Origin: Spraguea lophii
Lineage: Eukaryota; Microsporidia; Spragueidae
NCBI GenBank assembly: GCA_001887945.1
Contig: LDOQ01000276.1
Coordinates: 1 to 64,000 of the forward strand
Length of the DNA: 64,000 bases
Direction of reading: 5' to 3'
Shown one piece after another: positions 19,798 through 30,763 of the stretch. Made by a program: the position numbers and the translations under genes. Numbering within the stretch: the first letter of the stretch is position 1; each line of letters begins with the position of its first letter. A model generated the notes under the pieces. That model made no database searches and was not told the DNA's origin. It saw nothing but the letters and a program-made list of their open reading frames with translations.

Positions 19798-20508
19798 ATG
19801 CCAGATGAGTATTTTCAAAGTCCTCGTTTTGTTACAATAGGAGATCTTGAAGAAAAGCAAATTTTTTTCGATACTAAGAAATTCAGAGATAGATGTCACG
19901 GTGATGTCCCAAAATGCGATGTGATAATAAAAGGAAGAGTAACGAGAAGTAGAAAAGGATGTGATCATACGTACATTTATGAATCAGAAGATGGATACAT
20001 GACTTTAAAAGCAAAAAAACATTTTATGAAATATAAAATATATCGTAATGATTATTGTATTGCAGAATTACATTCTAATATATTTGGTAGCCATTATAGA
20101 TTTTACTTACACGAATGTGAAAATTTAATAATTAATTATAAGTTTGGGTTATGTAGATCCAAAGGCCCTAGAGAATTTGAAATTATATATTTGGCAAAGA
20201 AGTTTAACGGACATCTTATTGAATACTGGAAAGAAGATTATTCTAATCGTTTTAAAGTTCTTACGAATAGAAAGCCATTGTATTCTGCAGAAACAAATTC
20301 TTTCGTACTTAATTTCAATGGAAGAGTTACTATGCCTTCAGTTAAGAATTTTCAAATAGTTCATCCTATGGAATTATCATCAGTTACACTTACTTTTGGA
20401 AAAATCGATAAAGATTCATTTGTATTGGATTATGGTCATCCCTGGTCACCAATCCGAGCTTTTGGTATTGCATTAACAGCATTGGATTTCAAAGTGGGAT
20501 GTGAGTAA
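19798..20508 (+). CDS. Tubby-like protein (tubby C-terminal domain)
   Basis: 236 aa, almost entirely one tubby domain. Diagnostic stretches near the end are LNFNGRVTMPSVKNFQIVHP, LTFGKIDKDSFVLDYGHPWS and PIRAFGIALTALDFKVGCE. Tubby domains bind phosphoinositides such as PI(4,5)P2 and in other eukaryotes deliver membrane cargo. No F-box or SOCS box precedes the domain, so this is a bare module. No CCC/GGG motif precedes the ATG, unlike most neighbours. It starts 115 bp after the SFT2 stop on the same strand. Confidence 0.9.
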   Translation: MPDEYFQSPRFVTIGDLEEKQIFFDTKKFRDRCHGDVPKCDVIIKGRVTRSRKGCDHTYIYESEDGYMTLKAKKHFMKYKIYRNDYCIAELHSNIFGSHYRFYLHECENLIINYKFGLCRSKGPREFEIIYLAKKFNGHLIEYWKEDYSNRFKVLTNRKPLYSAETNSFVLNFNGRVTMPSVKNFQIVHPMELSSVTLTFGKIDKDSFVLDYGHPWSPIRAFGIALTALDFKVGCE

Positions 20509-20808
20509 AAAGGGGTTATGGCGTTTCAAATTGGTTTAAATAAACTTTTCTAGTCATAACATTTTAATTAAAACTAAAGGTTATGGTTGTTAGAAATAAT
20601 TATCTTATGTGAATTTAATTTTTTTAAAACACATAATAAACTCTTAATAACTGGTTCGTATACATTAACTCTAAATCAGGCTATATTATAGAGTCTTAGA
20701 AATTTATAACAAATAATATAATTTGTATATATGTTCTATCTTGATTTTATTCTCTTTGTATTTTAAATTAAAAATAAAACAAATTCTTTAAAAATTTATC
20801 CCTTAATT
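20509..20808. other. Intergenic, with possible SINE relic
   Basis: A degraded match to the SINE body is at 20638-20700. CCC at about 20799-20801 belongs to Rpt6. Confidence 0.4.
20638..20700 (-). mobile_element. Possible very old SINE fragment
   Basis: 'aaactcttaataactggttcg...tacattaactc...agagtcttag' lines up with the SINE segment running from 'aaacttgtactaactggtttcg' to 'cagagtgttagg' with many gaps. Weak. Confidence 0.35.
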
Positions 20809-21984
20809 ATGCAAATGAACATATTTTCAGAGTATTACAAAGATAAGATAGAATCTTTAGAAGCAGAGATTGAGATATATAAAAAGAATATCGAAAGCTT
20901 AGAACAACAGAGAGATGAGATGACAGCAGCCACATGTAAAATCTACAAAGAAATATCAATGGTGCAAGAGCCTAGTTCAAATGTAGGAACAGTAATAAAG
21001 TTGATGGGTAATAATAAAGTGTTGGTAAAACTACAACCAGATGGTAAAATGTATGTAAATGTAGAAGAGTGCATTAAATATCAAGATTTAAAGTCTGGAA
21101 TGAGAGTATCATTGAGAAGTGATAGTTATGCAATACATAAAATACTTCCAACATTAGTAGATCCTTTGGTTTCTTTGATGATGGTAGAAAAAGTGCCAGA
21201 TTCAACATATGATATGATCGGTGGATTAGATGAGCAAATAAAAGAAATTAGAGAAGTTATTGAAATACCTATAAAACATCCAGAGTTGTTTGAGAATTTA
21301 GGAATAGCACAACCTAAAGGTGTGTTATTATACGGTCCACCGGGTACTGGGAAAACATTACTTGCAAGAGCTGTGGCTCATCACACACAATGTAAGTTTA
21401 TAAGAGTATCTGGATCTGAATTAGTACAAAAATATATTGGAGAAGGTTCTAGATTGGTAAGAGAATTGTTTGTTATGGCCAGAGAGCATGCACCTTCCAT
21501 TATTTTTATGGATGAAATAGATTCTATTGGTTCTACACGTACAGAAGCTCAAGGTGGTGATTCAGAAGTTCAAAGAACCATGTTAGAACTTTTAAACCAG
21601 TTGGATGGATTTGAATCAAAACAAAATATAAAGGTTATAATGGCTACCAACCGTATAGACATTTTAGACCCTGCATTATTACGTACGGGTAGAATAGATA
21701 GAAAAATAGAATTTCCAACACCTAAAGAAGAGGCTAGATTAGAAATATTAAAAATACATTCTAGAAAGATGAATCTGAGTAAGGGTATTAATCTAAAAAA
21801 GATAGCAGATCAACTTGTTGGTGCTAGTGGTGCTGAAGTAAAAGGAGTGTGTATGGAAGCTGGTATGTTTGCTCTTAGAGAGCGTAGAGTTCATGTAACA
21901 CAAGAAGACTTTGACATGTCAGTAGCCAAAGTAACAAAAGCATGCAAATCCCCAGCAAGCGATTTAAAAAAGATACTTAAATAA
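20809..21984 (+). CDS. RPT6: 26S proteasome regulatory ATPase Rpt6
   Basis: 391 aa. The order is an N-terminal coiled coil (about 8-50), an OB domain, and an AAA domain with Walker A GPPGTGKT at 176-183 and Walker B IIFMDEID at 231-238. Rpt6 signatures are [39 protein letters not shown] and the C-terminal [13 protein letters not shown]. Rpt6 is one of six ATPases that unfold and feed ubiquitylated substrates into the 20S core. Two small departures from the usual sequence are SRLVRELF (usually ARMVRELF) and [10 protein letters not shown] (usually LLRPGRIDRK). Rpt1 is also in this window (43-44 kb). CCC lies about 8 nt before the ATG; M3 is a possible alternative start. Confidence 0.95.
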   Translation: MQMNIFSEYYKDKIESLEAEIEIYKKNIESLEQQRDEMTAATCKIYKEISMVQEPSSNVGTVIKLMGNNKVLVKLQPDGKMYVNVEECIKYQDLKSGMRVSLRSDSYAIHKILPTLVDPLVSLMMVEKVPDSTYDMIGGLDEQIKEIREVIEIPIKHPELFENLGIAQPKGVLLYGPPGTGKTLLARAVAHHTQCKFIRVSGSELVQKYIGEGSRLVRELFVMAREHAPSIIFMDEIDSIGSTRTEAQGGDSEVQRTMLELLNQLDGFESKQNIKVIMATNRIDILDPALLRTGRIDRKIEFPTPKEEARLEILKIHSRKMNLSKGINLKKIADQLVGASGAEVKGVCMEAGMFALRERRVHVTQEDFDMSVAKVTKACKSPASDLKKILK

Positions 21985-22018
21985 AGTCTAGTAAAAATAT
22001 TTTTTTAATTTTTTTTTG

Positions 22019-22021
22019 CCC
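22019..22021 (+). promoter_or_regulatory. CCC start-proximal motif of eL36
   Basis: GCCCTTTAAAATG: the motif lies 6 nt before the ATG at 22028 and fixes that ATG as the start. An upstream in-frame TTG is not a start. Confidence 0.7.
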
Positions 22022-22027
22022 TTTAAA

Positions 22028-22324
22028 ATGAAAATTAACAAATTAAACAACGCATCCAAAGCATTATCCTACCCAGTTAAAAAGCTAGCAAAGACAGAAA
22101 AGGCACCACTAACAGAAAAACAACAACGTTCCAAAGAATTAAAGAAATTTGCCATGTCAATAGCAAGAGAGGTTGGAGGTTTAGCACCCTATGAACTTAG
22201 AGCAACAGAATTACTAAGAAGAGACGAAGATAAGAGATGCAAAAAGTTTATGAAGAAGAGATTAGGATCATTAAAGATGGCAAAGAAGAAAATTGAATTA
22301 TTAGCAGAAGAAATGAGAGCTTAA
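22028..22324 (+). CDS. RPL36: 60S ribosomal protein eL36
   Basis: 98 aa, close to the family's usual ~100. The core [43 protein letters not shown] is the eL36 signature (V.G.APYE.R..ELL....DKRA.KF.KKRLG....AK.K). It is very basic. It follows Rpt6 by only 43 bp on the same strand. Confidence 0.93.
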   Translation: MKINKLNNASKALSYPVKKLAKTEKAPLTEKQQRSKELKKFAMSIAREVGGLAPYELRATELLRRDEDKRCKKFMKKRLGSLKMAKKKIELLAEEMRA

Positions 22325-22342
22325 ATTCTTAAAAATAAAGAG

Positions 22343-22440
22343 TTATTGGTAAAAGAAATAAAATCATAATTTCGAATTACCAATAAAGAAGAAAACGAGA
22401 TCATAATTTCAAATTACCAATAAAAGAAATGAGATCGTAA
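22343..22440. repeat. Short tandem/inverted repeat downstream of eL36
   Basis: TTATTGGTAA (22343 onward) is the reverse complement of TTACCAATAA, which appears twice downstream within near-identical 38-bp units containing 'gatcataatttc.aattaccaataaa'. It could form alternative 10-bp hairpins in the eL36 3' region. A role in 3'-end formation is a guess. Confidence 0.55.
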
Positions 22441-22475
22441 CTTTCTTAAAGATAAAAAATTAAAACTTTTTAATC

Positions 22476-23384
22476 TCAATTATTTTTTTCATATATTCTA
22501 TTATTTTTATGATCATACGAATATTTCATTGTATTGAATACGAATTCCCTCCCATCGTTATTTACCGCTATCAAATTACCCTCGCATATATCTTTCACCA
22601 ACAATTGTATATCTCCATAAAATATATATTTTTTAAAATTATAATATTTTAAAATATCTTCTAAAACAATAAAATTATCATTCCGCAATAATTTCAAATA
22701 CATATCCAAAAAATCATATTTTTGAATTCTTATACCAGAAAGTTGTTCTACATTAGAATATATTTTATTAGATACACTATACCGTTCTGTACCATTTATA
22801 TATTTTCTCATAGATATATCATCAAACGAATATTCTTCATAATATAAATTTATACCTATTCCTACAATAATATAACCATCTACAATATCTACTATTATTC
22901 CAGATATTTTATCTTCTTCAACCAATATATCATTAGGCCATTTTATAGAAGCATTAACACCAAACTGTTTTAATGTATCAGAAATTGTTATCAAATAGTT
23001 TATATATATATTTATATCATTTATATTTATATTATTTATATTATTTATATTGTTTATATTGTTTATATTGGAATTTATATCATCTCTATCACATATATCA
23101 AAATTTTTATCATTTCTATCTCTCCTATCACTGATAGATATTGGTTGTGCAATAGAAAACATAAGACACCCATTATAAGATTTCCAATTATTATTTATTC
23201 TCCCTCTTCCATGTGTTTGATATTTAGCAACAACAACAACATTTCTAATATCTTTATCTATCTTATTGTATATCAATGATATATTATCTTTGAGAAAAGA
23301 TTGTGTAGATGATAATATATCATATTCATATATTATATTATTTTTATAATATCTTGTATTTGTAGGTTTGTTAGTAGATAACAT
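22476..23384 (-). CDS. Biotin-protein ligase
   Basis: 302 aa. It has the catalytic core of the BirA/holocarboxylase synthetase family: QTHGRGRINNNW (56-67, the GRGR adenylate loop), KWPNDILVEEDKISGIIVD (148-166, with the biotinyl-AMP lysine K159) and GIGINL (175-180). It activates biotin to biotinyl-AMP and attaches it to a carboxylase lysine. Between the two halves (about 95-130) there is an Asn/Ile run from a simple-sequence expansion. CCC lies 4 nt before the ATG on the gene strand. Most microsporidia are thought to lack biotin-dependent carboxylases, so its substrate is an open question. Confidence 0.88.
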   Translation of the reverse strand: MLSTNKPTNTRYYKNNIIYEYDILSSTQSFLKDNISLIYNKIDKDIRNVVVVAKYQTHGRGRINNNWKSYNGCLMFSIAQPISISDRRDRNDKNFDICDRDDINSNINNINNINNINNININDINIYINYLITISDTLKQFGVNASIKWPNDILVEEDKISGIIVDIVDGYIIVGIGINLYYEEYSFDDISMRKYINGTERYSVSNKIYSNVEQLSGIRIQKYDFLDMYLKLLRNDNFIVLEDILKYYNFKKYIFYGDIQLLVKDICEGNLIAVNNDGREFVFNTMKYSYDHKNNRIYEKNN

Positions 23385-23762
23385 ACAGGGTATAGGTAAT
23401 TTAATATTTTAATATCATATAAATATCTTATATTATAGTTTATTAGTTATTAAAATATTATTATAAGATGTATTATAAGCATATTAAAATATCATTATAA
23501 ATATCTTATAGTTTCTTAGTTATAGTTTATTAAAGTATTCTTATAATCTAGAATATTTAAATTAGAAATATCGAACATATAACATATAATAAATATTTAA
23601 TTATCATCTATAACATATAAAATATATAACATATAATAATCTTATTATATTTATATTTATTTTAATATATCATTTTATCTTATATCTATTATATCTATTT
23701 ATCTTATATCTGTTACATCTGTTTCATCTTTATTATATATATAATTTTATAACAAACATATA
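23385..23762. other. AT-rich divergent promoter region
   Basis: Contains repeated 'tattataa' and 'atcttatatctattata' type words but no gene. It separates biotin ligase (minus) from the adaptin-like gene (plus). Confidence 0.4.
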
Positions 23763-26700
23763 ATGATATATAAAATAAATCCACATATAAAACAATTTGT
23801 AAAAGAATATGAACAATTAATAAATAAATGTAAAGATAATAGGATTATTGTGCACAAAAAACAATGTAATAATTGTAATAGTAATGATATGAGTAATACG
23901 AGTGATATAAATCATAATAATATAAGTAATATAAGTAATATATATAATAATAATACTACTAATATGAATGATACTGAGATTATGAAACTATTATATACAT
24001 CACATAATGATAATACAGATATATTCTTACTTAAATTATTATTTATATCTAATACATATAAGATAAAAGATAATATACCATTTATAAATCATAGTATATC
24101 TAAATCTAAATATAATAAAATAACAGCGTATATAGGAGCATCGTTAATAGAGAATAATAATTATGATAATAATAATAGTTATGATGGTGGTAATAATAAA
24201 GATAGTTATGATAGTTATAATTATGTTAGTGATTATAATAGTAGTGATATTAATAATATTATAACTAACATTACAACTAATAATACAACTAATAATCATA
24301 ATACAAATAACACTACAACTAACAATCATAATAAAAATAATAATAATGAACTATTGTTAATGACAAATACATTAAAGAATGATTTTTTATCTTATGACAC
24401 TCTATATAGAATATTATCATCTAATTTCATAGCCAATTGTAGATGGAAATTACCTGAATTAGATTCTGCATTCCAAATAAAACAAAATAATAATAAAATA
24501 AATAATATGAATAGAAAAATAGATAGTAAACAAGAGCTTATAGCGTGGTATAAGCTTACAGGTAAAATAGCAACAAGAAAATATAATGAATTGTTTATAA
24601 CATTACAATTGATAATAGATAGATTAGGTTATTATAATAATCTATATAATAGTATTAATAAAGATAGTAATAATTTTAGTGATGATAGTATTAGTGGTGG
24701 TAGTATTAGTGATAACAATTTAAATAGAGATAGTAATAATTTAAATGATAACAATATTAATATTACTACTAATAACTTAAATACTATTACTAACAATACT
24801 AATAACTTAAATGATAATACTAACAATATTACTATTACAGATAACATAAAAAATAATATAATGATGAGAAAACAAAAGCATATAGATTCTGTAAAAGAAA
24901 AATATCATATTCTTAAATTACCTACATATAAAAATAATTATAAAAACAATAAACATAATAGAAATTATAGACATAATACTAACAGTGGTAATAATTATAC
25001 TCGTAATATTAATACTCATAATATTAATAACCATATCCATATTCGTAATACTAACAATCACACACATACAAATACTAATACCACTAACAATCATATTAAG
25101 AATGATAATATAGTAACATATAATAATAATAATTATATAAAATTAAAATTATTACAATTATTACATCACGTAGATCGTATAGGAAATAATCTTTATAAAA
25201 CAATAGAAAAATATATAATAAATAATATAAATAATATAGAATTAGCAGTATCATTAGAAGCATGTAAACTTATATTAAATAAATATAATAATGATAGAGA
25301 TATAGATGGTAATAGTTATATGAGAGATGTAGATGATAATGATAATGATAGAAATAATAGCGATAATAATAATAATAATACTAATACTCATACTAATACT
25401 AACAACCATACTAATACTAATAATAATAATAATACTACAGATATAAAGAAAGTATATACATTTATATCAAATTTATTAACATCTAAGAATGATAATTATA
25501 TAGCTATAGGATTAAATATATGTAATAAATATAATATACTAACATCTATAGCTATAGATAAATCTTTTAAATACTATAACAATTATAATATTAAGAATAT
25601 TAATAATTATAATAGTAATAAGTGTGATAAGGATATTGGTAATAGTAATACACACATAAATAAGAATAATAACACACATATAAATAATATAAATACACAT
25701 ACAACTAAGAATATAAATACACATATAAATAATATAAATATATATAATAGAATATATAAAGATATCGATATAAACTATGAATCATTGATAAAATTAACAA
25801 ATAAAAATACTTATAAAAGAATATATGATAAGATAATAGAAATAGAAGAATATTATTTTACCAATAATATAGATAATGATAATAAGATTCTAGATAAACA
25901 TAATGATATTACTACGAATACTAATAATACTACTACTACTAATAATATTACGAATAATATTATAGATAAGAAGGTGAATATAGATTTTAATAAATATAAT
26001 GAATCATTAAATGATATAAGTAATACTACTACGTATACAAGCATAGATATAGATTATAAAGATACAGAATTATTTTATAATGGTATAAAGTTTAATACAC
26101 CTAATAATTATAATTATGATAATAATAATATAGAATATATAGATAGTAATAATAATGCTATTAATACTAAGAATAATTTATCTGAGAATAATAATACTAT
26201 TAACCATATTAATCAAACTAATCAAACTAACACACATACCAATACACCTATTAATCAAACTAATACACATCAAATTAATAATAATCGTATTATAAATAAT
26301 ATATTATATAATAAACTAATGAATAAAATATATTCTATAGCTTCTAATACATTCATACATACATCTATACATTCTAATATTAAAATATTATATTCTCTTA
26401 ATAAGAATACTATAGATAATATATTTAGAAATATAAATATAAATATTATTAATATAGAAGATAGATTATTATATTATTATATTCTATTAAACAATAATAA
26501 TAGTAGGAGTGATATGGATATGAGAGATAGAGATATGGATATGAGTGGTAATAAGGATGATAATAAAAACAATGAAGATAATATTAGTAATACTATAAAT
26601 AATAATACCATTACTAAGAATAATAAGAATATAAAAGAAATAGAAGATGAGTGTATAAAGAATATAATAAATATATTAAAATATAATATAACAGAATATA

Positions 26701-27311
26701 ATAGTATTATATTATACAATACTATAGAATATATGTATATTAAAGGATATACTAATAAGAATATATTATATCTTATAGATTTATATAATTATCATAGTGA
26801 TAATAGATGTGATGGTAATAATAATAATAATAAAAGATATGATAATAGTAATGGTAATAATAACATTGATATAAATATTACTACTAATATCAATACACGT
26901 ATAAACAATATTACTATTACTAATAAGATATTAAATAATATATTAATTATGAGTATTATATCTAAGTATAAGATATTTATATTATCTAAAAAATATATTT
27001 TATATTATACTGTAGATAATAATAATATTATATTTTATAATAATAACAATAATATTAAAATATATAAATATAATAATAGAGATGATAAAGATGGTATGTG
27101 TGATATCTATGATAGAGATAATAAATGTGATATAGGTGATATGTATAATAGAGATAATAAATGTGATATATGTGATATTACTAACAATAGTAATAATGAT
27201 ACTACTGATAACAATATAACCTATACTAACCCTAGTATAAATAATATATTTAATATAAAAGATAATATTATAATAGAATATAATAATAAGATATATTATT
27301 TTAAACAATAA
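23763..27311 (+). CDS. Adaptin-like large subunit, heavily asparagine-inflated
   Basis: 1182 aa, probably a third of it asparagine. Between Asn tracts, conserved islands follow the N-terminal HEAT-repeat order of gamma/alpha adaptins: IKQFVKEYEQLINKCK, ISKSKYNKITAYIGASLIEN, ELLLMTNTLKNDF and IELAVSLEACKLILNKY. In AP-1 gamma the matching parts are the K-RIGYLGA.LLL and LL.TNS.KNDL helices. The Asn tracts come from AAT/AAC trinucleotide expansion and are inserted at loops, so the fold may be intact. No CCC/GGG motif precedes the ATG. It converges with the next gene, 114 bp apart. Adaptin identity is moderate; another HEAT-repeat coat protein is possible. Confidence 0.6.
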   Translation: MIYKINPHIKQFVKEYEQLINKCKDNRIIVHKKQCNNCNSNDMSNTSDINHNNISNISNIYNNNTTNMNDTEIMKLLYTSHNDNTDIFLLKLLFISNTYKIKDNIPFINHSISKSKYNKITAYIGASLIENNNYDNNNSYDGGNNKDSYDSYNYVSDYNSSDINNIITNITTNNTTNNHNTNNTTTNNHNKNNNNELLLMTNTLKNDFLSYDTLYRILSSNFIANCRWKLPELDSAFQIKQNNNKINNMNRKIDSKQELIAWYKLTGKIATRKYNELFITLQLIIDRLGYYNNLYNSINKDSNNFSDDSISGGSISDNNLNRDSNNLNDNNINITTNNLNTITNNTNNLNDNTNNITITDNIKNNIMMRKQKHIDSVKEKYHILKLPTYKNNYKNNKHNRNYRHNTNSGNNYTRNINTHNINNHIHIRNTNNHTHTNTNTTNNHIKNDNIVTYNNNNYIKLKLLQLLHHVDRIGNNLYKTIEKYIINNINNIELAVSLEACKLILNKYNNDRDIDGNSYMRDVDDNDNDRNNSDNNNNNTNTHTNTNNHTNTNNNNNTTDIKKVYTFISNLLTSKNDNYIAIGLNICNKYNILTSIAIDKSFKYYNNYNIKNINNYNSNKCDKDIGNSNTHINKNNNTHINNINTHTTKNINTHINNINIYNRIYKDIDINYESLIKLTNKNTYKRIYDKIIEIEEYYFTNNIDNDNKILDKHNDITTNTNNTTTTNNITNNIIDKKVNIDFNKYNESLNDISNTTTYTSIDIDYKDTELFYNGIKFNTPNNYNYDNNNIEYIDSNNNAINTKNNLSENNNTINHINQTNQTNTHTNTPINQTNTHQINNNRIINNILYNKLMNKIYSIASNTFIHTSIHSNIKILYSLNKNTIDNIFRNININIINIEDRLLYYYILLNNNNSRSDMDMRDRDMDMSGNKDDNKNNEDNISNTINNNTITKNNKNIKEIEDECIKNIINILKYNITEYNSIILYNTIEYMYIKGYTNKNILYLIDLYNYHSDNRCDGNNNNNKRYDNSNGNNNIDINITTNINTRINNITITNKILNNILIMSIISKYKIFILSKKYILYYTVDNNNIIFYNNNNNIKIYKYNNRDDKDGMCDIYDRDNKCDIGDMYNRDNKCDICDITNNSNNDTTDNNITYTNPSINNIFNIKDNIIIEYNNKIYYFKQ
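24140..26900. repeat. AAT/ACT trinucleotide low-complexity tracts
   Basis: Extended runs of AAT, ACT, GAT and CAT codons on the plus strand encode Asn/Asp/Thr/Ser/His tracts. Because TTA/ATT read on the other strand gives Leu/Ile/Val, long spurious antisense frames appear here. Confidence 0.85.
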
Positions 27312-27425
27312 AGATTAATAAATAATAAATGTTTATTATACGTATTACTTCTTATTAGCTTATAATATTATTATCATTCATATTCTCATACTCTCATACC
27401 TATTACCACTATTATACTCACTCAC

Positions 27426-30400
27426 TTATAGTTTATTGATATACTCTTCTATTCTTCTTATTATAATTATATTATTATTCTTAATAGAATGATAGAATAT
27501 AATATATTTTAATATTCTTATAATATTTATATTTATTTTATTATCCAATATATAATTATTTATTATATTTCTTAATCTATAAATATATTCTATAGGTAAT
27601 ACATATGCTATATCTTTTATTATATTAATATCTATTATATTGGTTATAGTAGTATTGGTATTGGTTGATATGTTGTTAGTAGGTGATATGTTGTTAGTAG
27701 TTGATATATTGTTAGTAATACTATTATTACTATCATTACCATCTACCATCCTATCACTATCAATACCCATATCATTAGTATTGTTATTAAATATATTATA
27801 AATATTATCAGTATCATTTATATCTATCAAATACATTAATACTTCTATATAATTATTCTTATTAATTATCCTATCACCATACTTATTATCTATCATATTA
27901 CTATATATCTTAATATTACTGTTATTACCTATCATATTATAACCATTAGTATTATTATTATTGTATATACTTATACCTATATTACTGTATACGTATATAT
28001 TACTATCATCTATATGTATATTATATATAATAATACTATCTAATGTTAATATCTTTAATAATACCTTACTGTTTATATCTATTATCTTTATATTATTCAT
28101 ATCATTTATATATATATTATTACCATATACATATATATTACTATGTGTAATAGTATTGTTAGTATGTGTTGTATTAGTAGTAGTAATAGTATTATCATAT
28201 CTATTAATGTTATTATTACTATCATATCTACTCATATCACCATATCTACTTATCATATTACTATTGTTATATCGACTATAACTACTAATATAATTATAAT
28301 TTATATCTAACATAGTTATACTATCTTCTGATAATATTAATATATATTTATTATTAATATTTATATCTTCTATATCTTTATCATGTGTATATGTATTCAT
28401 TCTATTCTTGGTAATAGAATATGTTATTATTTTATTACCTTCTATAGTATATATAATATTATTATATATATTTATTCTATTAAGCATATAATCTATAGGT
28501 ATACTATCTATTATCTTATTTATATTATAATTATATATAAATATATTATTATTAGTTGTAGTAGATATGATATGGTTGTTAGTGGTAGTATTGTTGTTAT
28601 CATTGGTAGTGTTATTAGTATCTATCTCTTTATCACTCACACTCACATCCTTATCTACATCAGATTTGTTATCATATCTTTTATCAGTAGTATTATTATA
28701 ACTATAAATATATAATAGATTATTATCTATAGCTGTTAATGTTATATTTATATCCATCTTAATATCTTTGAATATTATTAATTTATTTCTATTACATAGT
28801 AATATTCTATTATCTGTAGTAGTAGCTATAATTATATTATTCTTATAGTGTATATTAGTAATTGTAGTGATATTATTGTTTGTAGTAATGGGAGTATCTA
28901 TCTTATTGTTATTTAATCTATTACCTGTATTATTATATTTTAGAGTATAGAATATACCTTCTGAATATACTCTTATTCTACCATCACTACATCCTATAGC
29001 TATCTCTTTATTATCTATATCCATAGCTGTTATATCTATCAATGGTAAAGTATATATTATATCTTTCTTATTATAATCATATATATTAAAACTACTATCA
29101 TTTATTAATATTATATTATTATTGATTACTCTCATATCTTTAAATATCATATTATTATCATTCGTAGTAGTGTTTATAGTATGGTTGTTAGTATTACTTA
29201 TATCATTTATATCACTATTATCATTTGTATTGTTAATAAAATATACTTCTTCGTTATTAAGATAGAATGATATTTTATTATCTGTAAGTATTATTAAATA
29301 TTCTTTATATTCATTTATAGATAATATATTATCTTTATAAGTATCATTAATATGTTTATTGGTAGTATGATTATATGTATTAGTATCATTGTTATCATAT
29401 GATAATATCTTAATAATATTATATTCTTTATCAAATGTATAATATTTATTATAATTATATACTATAATTTTATTATTATATGTTATTACATCTATAGTAC
29501 TTTTAAATTTATATATTACCTTTACTTTATTATTTGTATTATTTGTATGGTTGGTAGTATTACTATTAGTAGTAGTGGTAGTATTATTATCATTTATATT
29601 ACTTATATCACTTCTTATCTCATTATCACTATTACTATTACTTATATCATCTATGTTATAGTAATATAGAATATTATTATCTGTTAAGAATAATAAATTA
29701 TTATTATGTTCTATTATTCTTTTAATGGTATTATTAAATAATATTCTTTTAATAAGTTTAAAAGGTTTATAATAATTATTACATAGAGTATAAAAATATA
29801 TATACTTACTATCTGTTACTACTATTATATTAGTATTATTATTGTTAGCATTGTTGTTGTTAGTAGTAATGGTGGTGGTATTGCTATTGTTTTTATTATC
29901 ATTCTCATCATTCTTACCGGTGTTACCATTCTCGTCGTTATTATTCTTAACATTGTTATTATTATTGTTATGTTTATTCGATATAATGTATATATTAGGA
30001 TTATCTATTTTTATACTTCTTTCTATATTATTATCTATTACATATAATCTATCCGTGGTTGTTGTATATATAATATTATCTACTACTATTAGGTTGGTTA
30101 TATTATTCTTTATAGAATGTATATGTGTTATTTTATTATTAGATAATTTATATATGTTATTTTTTGTATTAAAGTATAATATATTATTAGTATTAGTAAT
30201 ATTAGTTTTAGTATTGGTGTTATTACTGTTGTTGGTTGTTATATTGTTTTTGTTAGTTGTTCTGTTGTTATTATTCTTATCTTTATCGTTATTATCATTA
30301 TGACTCATATCACTATTATCATTACCTTTATCACTTATTTTATGCTTACTTATTCTATTATATGTTATGCATAAAATATCTGTGTTTGTTGGTATATTAT

Positions 30401-30488
30401 ATTTTATGCTATCTGTAGATATATTAATTTTTATATTTAATTTTTTATGCGTATAATCGTTATCTGTATATTTCTTTCTTTTTATCAT
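27426..30488 (-). CDS. Asn-rich beta-propeller protein, possible Utp12/Utp13-type
   Basis: 1020 aa with Asn/Thr tracts scattered throughout. The intervening parts are short beta strands in propeller-like order (for example ITAMDIDNKEIAIGCSDGRIRVYS, a WD40 blade). The last ~65 residues (AYVLPIEYIYRLRNIINNYI ... ILKYIIFYHSIKNNNIIIIRRIEEYI) fit the helical Utp12/13 C-terminal domain (LP...L..L...I......I..IL..L...H...I). This points to a U3 snoRNP (small-subunit processome) WD40 subunit such as Utp12, Utp13, Pwp2 or Utp4. CCC (TATCCCAA) lies 2 nt before the ATG on the gene strand. Family choice is uncertain. Confidence 0.5.
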   Translation of the reverse strand: MIKRKKYTDNDYTHKKLNIKINISTDSIKYNIPTNTDILCITYNRISKHKISDKGNDNSDMSHNDNNDKDKNNNNRTTNKNNITTNNSNNTNTKTNITNTNNILYFNTKNNIYKLSNNKITHIHSIKNNITNLIVVDNIIYTTTTDRLYVIDNNIERSIKIDNPNIYIISNKHNNNNNNVKNNNDENGNTGKNDENDNKNNSNTTTITTNNNNANNNNTNIIVVTDSKYIYFYTLCNNYYKPFKLIKRILFNNTIKRIIEHNNNLLFLTDNNILYYYNIDDISNSNSDNEIRSDISNINDNNTTTTTNSNTTNHTNNTNNKVKVIYKFKSTIDVITYNNKIIVYNYNKYYTFDKEYNIIKILSYDNNDTNTYNHTTNKHINDTYKDNILSINEYKEYLIILTDNKISFYLNNEEVYFINNTNDNSDINDISNTNNHTINTTTNDNNMIFKDMRVINNNIILINDSSFNIYDYNKKDIIYTLPLIDITAMDIDNKEIAIGCSDGRIRVYSEGIFYTLKYNNTGNRLNNNKIDTPITTNNNITTITNIHYKNNIIIATTTDNRILLCNRNKLIIFKDIKMDINITLTAIDNNLLYIYSYNNTTDKRYDNKSDVDKDVSVSDKEIDTNNTTNDNNNTTTNNHIISTTTNNNIFIYNYNINKIIDSIPIDYMLNRINIYNNIIYTIEGNKIITYSITKNRMNTYTHDKDIEDININNKYILILSEDSITMLDINYNYISSYSRYNNSNMISRYGDMSRYDSNNNINRYDNTITTTNTTHTNNTITHSNIYVYGNNIYINDMNNIKIIDINSKVLLKILTLDSIIIYNIHIDDSNIYVYSNIGISIYNNNNTNGYNMIGNNSNIKIYSNMIDNKYGDRIINKNNYIEVLMYLIDINDTDNIYNIFNNNTNDMGIDSDRMVDGNDSNNSITNNISTTNNISPTNNISTNTNTTITNIIDINIIKDIAYVLPIEYIYRLRNIINNYILDNKININIIRILKYIIFYHSIKNNNIIIIRRIEEYINKL

Positions 30489-30763
30489 TTGGGATAAAAA
30501 ATAATTATTATAATTATTATGATAAATATTATGATAGTAATTGTAATAATGATGGTGATAGTAATGGTAATGGTGATAAGAAGAATAAGATTAATGATGT
30601 GATAATGATAAAAAGAATAAAATATATTATAATTAATAAACAACTGTAAATATATTATAACTATAAATAAATTATAACATTAAATTATAACTATAACATT
30701 AAAATAAATTATAAAATAAAAATATTATGATAATCATTTATTAAAATATATTACATAAAAATA

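Noticed and set aside
24144..26719. Several Leu/Ile/Val-rich minus-strand frames as membrane proteins
   Set aside because: They are mirror images of Asn/Asp codon tracts in the plus-strand adaptin-like gene.
29842..30303. Hydrophobic plus-strand frame
   Set aside because: Antisense of the Asn-rich propeller gene; no start motif.
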